Position numbers and translations under genes: made by a program. DNA of 7,703 nt from Acidobacteriota bacterium (GTDB taxonomy: Bacteria; Acidobacteriota; Terriglobia; Terriglobales; Acidobacteriaceae): positions 1-7,703 of the forward strand of contig JAJYBW010000162.1 in the NCBI GenBank assembly GCA_021778815.1, in the 5' to 3' direction. The notes under the pieces were generated by a model. It saw nothing but the letters and a program-made list of their open reading frames with translations, was not told the DNA's origin and did not search any database. Positions 4,729 to 7,703 of the stretch are shown piece after piece (within the stretch, counting starts at the first letter, position 1; each line of letters begins with the position of its first letter).

Positions 4729-6049
4729 CGCGATTGTCCTGCTGACGCTGCGGCGCTGGCCGAGATTGCTGTTGCCGCTGTGGCGCTGGTCGAGACTCTG
4801 GACGAGCTTGTGGCGCTGGTCGCGTCTCAGGTCTTGGCTGCGGCGTCGGTCTCGATTCACGACGGTTCTGCTGCGCAGTTCGGTTTTGCTGCTGCACCGG
4901 ACGAGTCTGCGTCGGCCTGTTGCTCTGCACCGCTCCGGGGCGATTCGCATTCGGAGCCGGCCGGGTCGCGGTGCCCGGACGCCCGCCCGTGGTGGGACGC
5001 GTCCCGGGTGCAGGTCGTGCACGACTTGCCGGACGAAAATCCTGCGGTCGTGCCGCGGGCGCCTTACGACCGCCGTTGAGGGGTCGCGTGTACGCGGCCT
5101 CGGCGGGCCTTCCACGATTCGTCTTGGCAAACTGCGCTCGATTTCCCTGGGCCTGATGGACCAATTGACGCTGCGCCGGTATGGCGCCGAAGCGACGCGC
5201 GCGGGCCGCATTCATTTGGGATGGATTCGGACGAACATTCAGTCCGCCACGTCCGCCGTTATAGCTGACGCGGTTGCGGTTGTTGTAGCGGATTTGGCGC
5301 GCGTAGACATGGCGCATGTTGCCGCCAACCCGCGTAATGGAGCGGTTGTAATAAAAAGCGCCGCGATTCCAGTAACCGCCTTGATAGCCAATGCCAAAGT
5401 AGCCGAACCCATAGTTGATGCCGCCATAGAAGCCGACGTACGGGCCCCAGTAGCCGCCGTACCAGAGATAACGGCCCCCCAAGAACCCCCAATAGCCGGG
5501 GGTCCACAGTGCGCCGAGATAAGGAGCAAGCACCCACGCTCCAGGCACCCAGTAGTAGCCCATTGGCGACCAATACCAATATCCCGGCGTCCAGATATAG
5601 TTATCCCCCGGACAATATGGCTGTTCGTACTCCGGCATCGGCGGTGGCGGCTCGGGAGCATACACCTGCTGCTGATCCTCGCTGTCGTCGTAGCCCTGTG
5701 CATACGGAGTTTGATCGTATCCTCCCTGATCGTAGCCAGCCTGGCCTGGCGGTGGTGGTGGAGGCGGCTCATTCTGGCTGTACTGCTGCGGTGCGGCCGG
5801 CTGCGACCTATACGACGGGTTCGATGGAGCCTGCGGCTGCGTCGCCGTGGACGCGGCACCATTGTCATAGGCCGATGCGGGTCCGTTGACAGGTGCGTTG
5901 TTGGCGTCGGCAGGATCGCCTGCATCGTTCTGGCTGGCTGAGGCCTGGGTGGTTGCGGCCGGGCTCGGTTTCCCATAGCAAGCCGCCACGCCGAAAAGAA
6001 GGACGACGGAAAGCAATGCGCTGAAAGCAGGCTTCTTGTGGGTCGTCAT
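4718..6049 (-). CDS. Lipoprotein with YxWxxGxW repeats and a Pro/Arg/Gln-rich tail
   Basis: Protein of 443 residues, function unknown. I place the start at 6049, not at the in-frame ATG 48 bp upstream, because 6049 has a CGGAG ribosome-binding site and gives a proper lipoprotein signal: MTTHKKPAF, a hydrophobic run, then the lipobox VAAC with Cys24 as the lipid-modified residue. Residues 25-145 are disordered, rich in Ala/Gln/Pro, with a run of seven prolines (95-101) and GYDQ-type repeats. Residues 151-201 hold four aromatic units of the YxWxxGxW type: YIWTPGYW (151-158), YYWVPGAW (165-172), ALWTPGYW (180-187) and YLWYGGYW (194-201). A Gly/Tyr-rich stretch follows to about 235. Residues 240-443 are highly basic, Arg/Pro/Gln/Asn-rich, ending in four decamer repeats. 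Family knowledge: such repeats occur in uncharacterised envelope proteins of Gram-negative bacteria. It is probably anchored in the outer membrane; binding to polyanions or cell wall by the basic tail is conjecture. Confidence 0.83.
   Translation of the reverse strand: MTTHKKPAFSALLSVVLLFGVAACYGKPSPAATTQASASQNDAGDPADANNAPVNGPASAYDNGAASTATQPQAPSNPSYRSQPAAPQQYSQNEPPPPPPPGQAGYDQGGYDQTPYAQGYDDSEDQQQVYAPEPPPPMPEYEQPYCPGDNYIWTPGYWYWSPMGYYWVPGAWVLAPYLGALWTPGYWGFLGGRYLWYGGYWGPYVGFYGGINYGFGYFGIGYQGGYWNRGAFYYNRSITRVGGNMRHVYARQIRYNNRNRVSYNGGRGGLNVRPNPSQMNAARARRFGAIPAQRQLVHQAQGNRAQFAKTNRGRPAEAAYTRPLNGGRKAPAARPQDFRPASRARPAPGTRPTTGGRPGTATRPAPNANRPGAVQSNRPTQTRPVQQQNRTAQQNRRESRPTPQPRPETRPAPQARPESRPAPQRQQQSRPAPQRQQDNRGPN
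4733..4852 (-). repeat. Four 30-bp tandem repeats coding for RPxPQ decamers
   Basis: The lipoprotein C-terminus is four exact-length decamers: RPTPQPRPET (400-409), RPAPQARPES (410-419), RPAPQRQQQS (420-429) and RPAPQRQQDN (430-439). The DNA follows with 30-bp periodicity; on the plus strand copies of a GGCGCTGG core recur within units. The last two copies are closest to each other, suggesting stepwise expansion by slippage or unequal exchange. Copy number may vary between strains. Confidence 0.75.
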
Positions 6050-6074
6050 ACGATATCTCCGGGAACTAGGATGC

Positions 6075-6184
6075 GGAATTCGTCCTGCCGGCCACATTTA
6101 TTTCTGCGCGTTTCGCACCGCGGCCTGGGCGCGTCCATAGGGTCATGCGATTCAACTTCAGAATGCCGGAATTTGTCATGCCAG
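6075..6184. promoter_or_regulatory. Pair of imperfect 17-bp direct repeats in the divergent spacer
   Basis: GGAATTCGTCCTGCCGG (6075-6091) and GGAATTTGTCATGCCAG (6168-6184) match at 14 of 17 positions by eye and lie 93 bp apart in the same orientation. The second copy covers the -35 box of the GH3 gene; the first lies close to the lipoprotein start. A shorter element, GTCATGC, also recurs at 6142-6148 and 6175-6181. A shared regulator of both genes is possible; chance is not excluded. Confidence 0.3.
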
Positions 6185-6201
6185 GCGATGCGCAGTAGAT
6201 T
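6173..6201 (+). promoter_or_regulatory. Sigma70-like promoter for the GH3 gene
   Basis: TTGTCA (6173-6178; 5 of 6 matches to the -35 consensus) and TAGATT (6196-6201; 4 of 6 to the -10) are separated by the ideal 17 bp. Transcription would start near 6208, leaving a leader of about 47 nt that carries the GAAGGAG ribosome-binding site. No equally good promoter is seen for the divergent lipoprotein gene. Confidence 0.5.
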
Positions 6202-6254
6202 GATAGACGCCTGATTGGTAGAGATTTTCTCGACGCGAAAGAAGGAGAAAGATT

Positions 6255-7703
6255 ATGTCTAAATCGTTTTTGCTCGCTGGTGCTCATGGCCGAATGAAAC
6301 TCTGCTTCGCTGCTGCGATGGCTGCTGCAGGTGCGTTGCTGATCCTCGCGCCCGGCTGTTTGGCGCAAGCCGCCGCTGATAAAGCCGCCGCCCCGTATTT
6401 GAATTCGGCGGTACCGATCCAGAAACGGGTGGACGATCTGGTATCGAAGATGACACTGGAGGAAAAAGTTTCGCAGATGCAGAATCACGCGGCGGCCATT
6501 CCGCGGCTCGGCGTGGCCGAGTACGACTGGTGGAGCGAGGCCCTGCACGGCGTCGCGCGGTCCGGATATGCCACCGTGTTTCCGCAGGCCATTGGCATGG
6601 CGGCGACCTGGGATGCTCCCCTGATCCACGAAGAAGCGCACCTGATCGGCATCGAGGCGCGTGGACGATACAACTCCGCGGTGCGGGAAGACAATCACGC
6701 CATCTTTTACGGCATGGATTTCTGGTCGCCGAATGTGAACATCTTTCGCGATCCCCGCTGGGGCCGTGGGCAGGAGACGTACGGCGAAGATCCCTTCCTG
6801 ACCGGACAGCTTGGTGTTCAGTTTGTGACTGGCCTGCAGGGCGATGATCCCGATACGTATCTGGCCATCGCAACCCCCAAGCATTTTGCCGTGCATAGCG
6901 GTCCGGAGTCGGAACGGCATCGTTTCAACGTGGATGTCTCCGCCCACGATCTGCAGGACACGTATCTGCCCGCCTTTCGTGCCACCATTGTTGACGGTCG
7001 CGCCGACTCCATCATGTGCGCTTATAACGCCATCGATGGGGCACCGGCCTGCGCCAATACCATGCTGTTGCAGAAAACTTTGCGCGACGATTGGAAGTTC
7101 AACGGCTATGTGGTTTCAGACTGCGGTGCGATCGGCGACATCGCCAACGGCCACAAATTTGCGTCATCTGTCGAGCAAGCTTCCGTCGACGCGGTGCGAG
7201 CCGGGACCGATCTGAGTTGCGGCGACGAATATGCCACGTTGGTGAAAGCCGTCCACGACGGGCTGATCAAGGAAAGCGAGATCGACGCAGCCGTACAGCG
7301 CCTGATGACCGCGCGCATTCGCATGGGAATTCTTGCGCCGATGGCGGACCAGCCCATGCAAGCGCTGAATCGCTCTGTTGTATTTGCGCCCACGCACGCG
7401 CGGCTCGATCTGAAAGCCGCTGACGAATCGATGGTGCTGCTGAAGAATGATGGCGCATTGCCGCTCGGTGCCAACGTCAAGACCATCGCAGTCATCGGGC
7501 CGAATGCGGCTTCGATTGCGGCGCTCGAAGGCAATTACAACGGAACACCCATCGATCCCGAGACTCCGTTGACAGTCTTCAAAACTTTGGCCGCGCAAAA
7601 TCGCTTTCGCGTACTCGATGTGCAGGGTGCGCCCTATGTGGAGCAGCTATCCTTGCCGGTTCCGCCCAATGTCTTCCACACCATCGATGGGGCGGAAGGC
7701 CTG
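6255..7703 (+). CDS. Secreted glycoside hydrolase family 3 enzyme (beta-xylosidase/beta-glucosidase-like), C-terminus cut by window edge
   Basis: The frame is open for 483 codons to the last base. The ATG at 6255 follows GAAGGAG (6241-6247) by seven bases. A Sec signal peptide (hydrophobic core about residues 17-33) probably ends at AQA, after residue 39. Residues 52-360 are the GH3 N-terminal barrel: MTLEEKVSQM (66-75), YDWWSEALHGVA (90-101), FRDPRWGRGQETYGEDPF (164-181), the substrate-binding pair KH (209-210) and GYVVSDCGAIGD (284-295), where Asp289 is the expected nucleophile. From about residue 395 (LLKNDGALPL, then IAVIGPNA) the second GH3 domain begins; the acid/base residue lies beyond the window. 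WWSEALHGV and SDCGA resemble the branch containing fungal and plant beta-xylosidases, so I favour xylosidase/arabinosidase over simple glucosidase. It would release sugars from plant oligosaccharides outside the cytoplasm. A PA14 insert after residue 483 is possible, as in related enzymes, but unseen. Confidence 0.9.
   Translation, partial: MSKSFLLAGAHGRMKLCFAAAMAAAGALLILAPGCLAQAAADKAAAPYLNSAVPIQKRVDDLVSKMTLEEKVSQMQNHAAAIPRLGVAEYDWWSEALHGVARSGYATVFPQAIGMAATWDAPLIHEEAHLIGIEARGRYNSAVREDNHAIFYGMDFWSPNVNIFRDPRWGRGQETYGEDPFLTGQLGVQFVTGLQGDDPDTYLAIATPKHFAVHSGPESERHRFNVDVSAHDLQDTYLPAFRATIVDGRADSIMCAYNAIDGAPACANTMLLQKTLRDDWKFNGYVVSDCGAIGDIANGHKFASSVEQASVDAVRAGTDLSCGDEYATLVKAVHDGLIKESEIDAAVQRLMTARIRMGILAPMADQPMQALNRSVVFAPTHARLDLKAADESMVLLKNDGALPLGANVKTIAVIGPNAASIAALEGNYNGTPIDPETPLTVFKTLAAQNRFRVLDVQGAPYVEQLSLPVPPNVFHTIDGAEGL

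Noticed and set aside
4766..5941. 391-codon open frame on the plus strand, antisense to the lipoprotein gene
   Set aside because: Its protein is rich in Arg, Leu and Trp in low-complexity runs, as expected from the complement of a Pro/Gly/Arg-rich repeat gene. No ribosome-binding site or domain is seen. The minus-strand gene has a lipobox, ribosome-binding site and repeats.
6002..6097. Upstream in-frame ATG at 6097 as the lipoprotein start
   Set aside because: It would put 16 charged/polar residues before the signal sequence, whereas the ATG at 6049 has CGGAG upstream and gives a standard lipoprotein signal peptide.
6066..6947. 293-codon open frame on the minus strand overlapping the GH3 gene start and its promoter
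   Set aside because: The plus-strand GH3 frame has clear catalytic motifs, a ribosome-binding site and a promoter. The antisense product shows no domain.
1..7703. CRISPR array, transposon ends, tRNA or rRNA genes
   Set aside because: No regularly spaced repeats with unique spacers, no transposase-like protein, and no recognisable tRNA or rRNA sequence were seen on either strand by eye.

Overview
The window looks like ordinary chromosome of a moderately GC-rich soil bacterium, most likely an acidobacterium of the Terriglobia type. That assignment rests on protein character: a PEGA-domain secreted protein with a DGTPVKMRLS core, an S53 kumamolisin-type protease start, a secreted GH3 xylosidase/glucosidase-like enzyme, and a lipoprotein rich in YxWxxGxW repeats. 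It is recognition from memory and was not searched. There is no rRNA, tRNA, transposase, integrase or CRISPR array.

Layout. Bases 1-134 (minus) hold the N-terminus of an S53 (pro-kumamolisin) protease that runs off the left edge. A 249-bp divergent spacer (135-383) with a good sigma70-like promoter and a cluster of small palindromes leads into a PEGA-domain secreted protein (384-1247, plus). It meets tail-to-tail, 9 bp apart, the carboxyltransferase (beta) subunit of a propionyl-CoA/acyl-CoA carboxylase (1257-2867, minus). That gene appears to be read from a GTG start with a TATAAT box only 6 nt upstream, so its mRNA may be leaderless. Bases 2868-3385 hold one small probable two-helix membrane protein (3016-3237, minus) and an AT-rich dyad (3257-3282) between it and a Y-family DNA polymerase (3386-4708, plus). 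The polymerase converges, again 9 bp apart, on a lipoprotein with YxWxxGxW repeats and a Pro/Arg/Gln tail (4718-6049, minus). A second divergent spacer (6050-6254) carries a promoter and repeated motifs. It is followed by a secreted GH3 glycosidase (6255 to the right edge, plus), which is open to the last base and lacks its C-terminal half.

How the genes work together. No operon is visible: each gene is divergent from or convergent with its neighbours, so each probably has its own promoter. Functions are mixed: extracellular protein and polysaccharide breakdown (S53 protease, GH3), envelope proteins (PEGA protein, lipoprotein, small membrane protein), propionyl/acyl-CoA carboxylation, and translesion DNA synthesis. 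I found no new multi-gene system. The points most worth a second look are the probable leaderless carboxylase transcript, the cysteine at the carboxylase acyl-specificity position, the palindrome cluster over the PEGA-gene promoter, the 26-bp dyad beside the polymerase, and the four 30-bp repeats at the lipoprotein 3' end.
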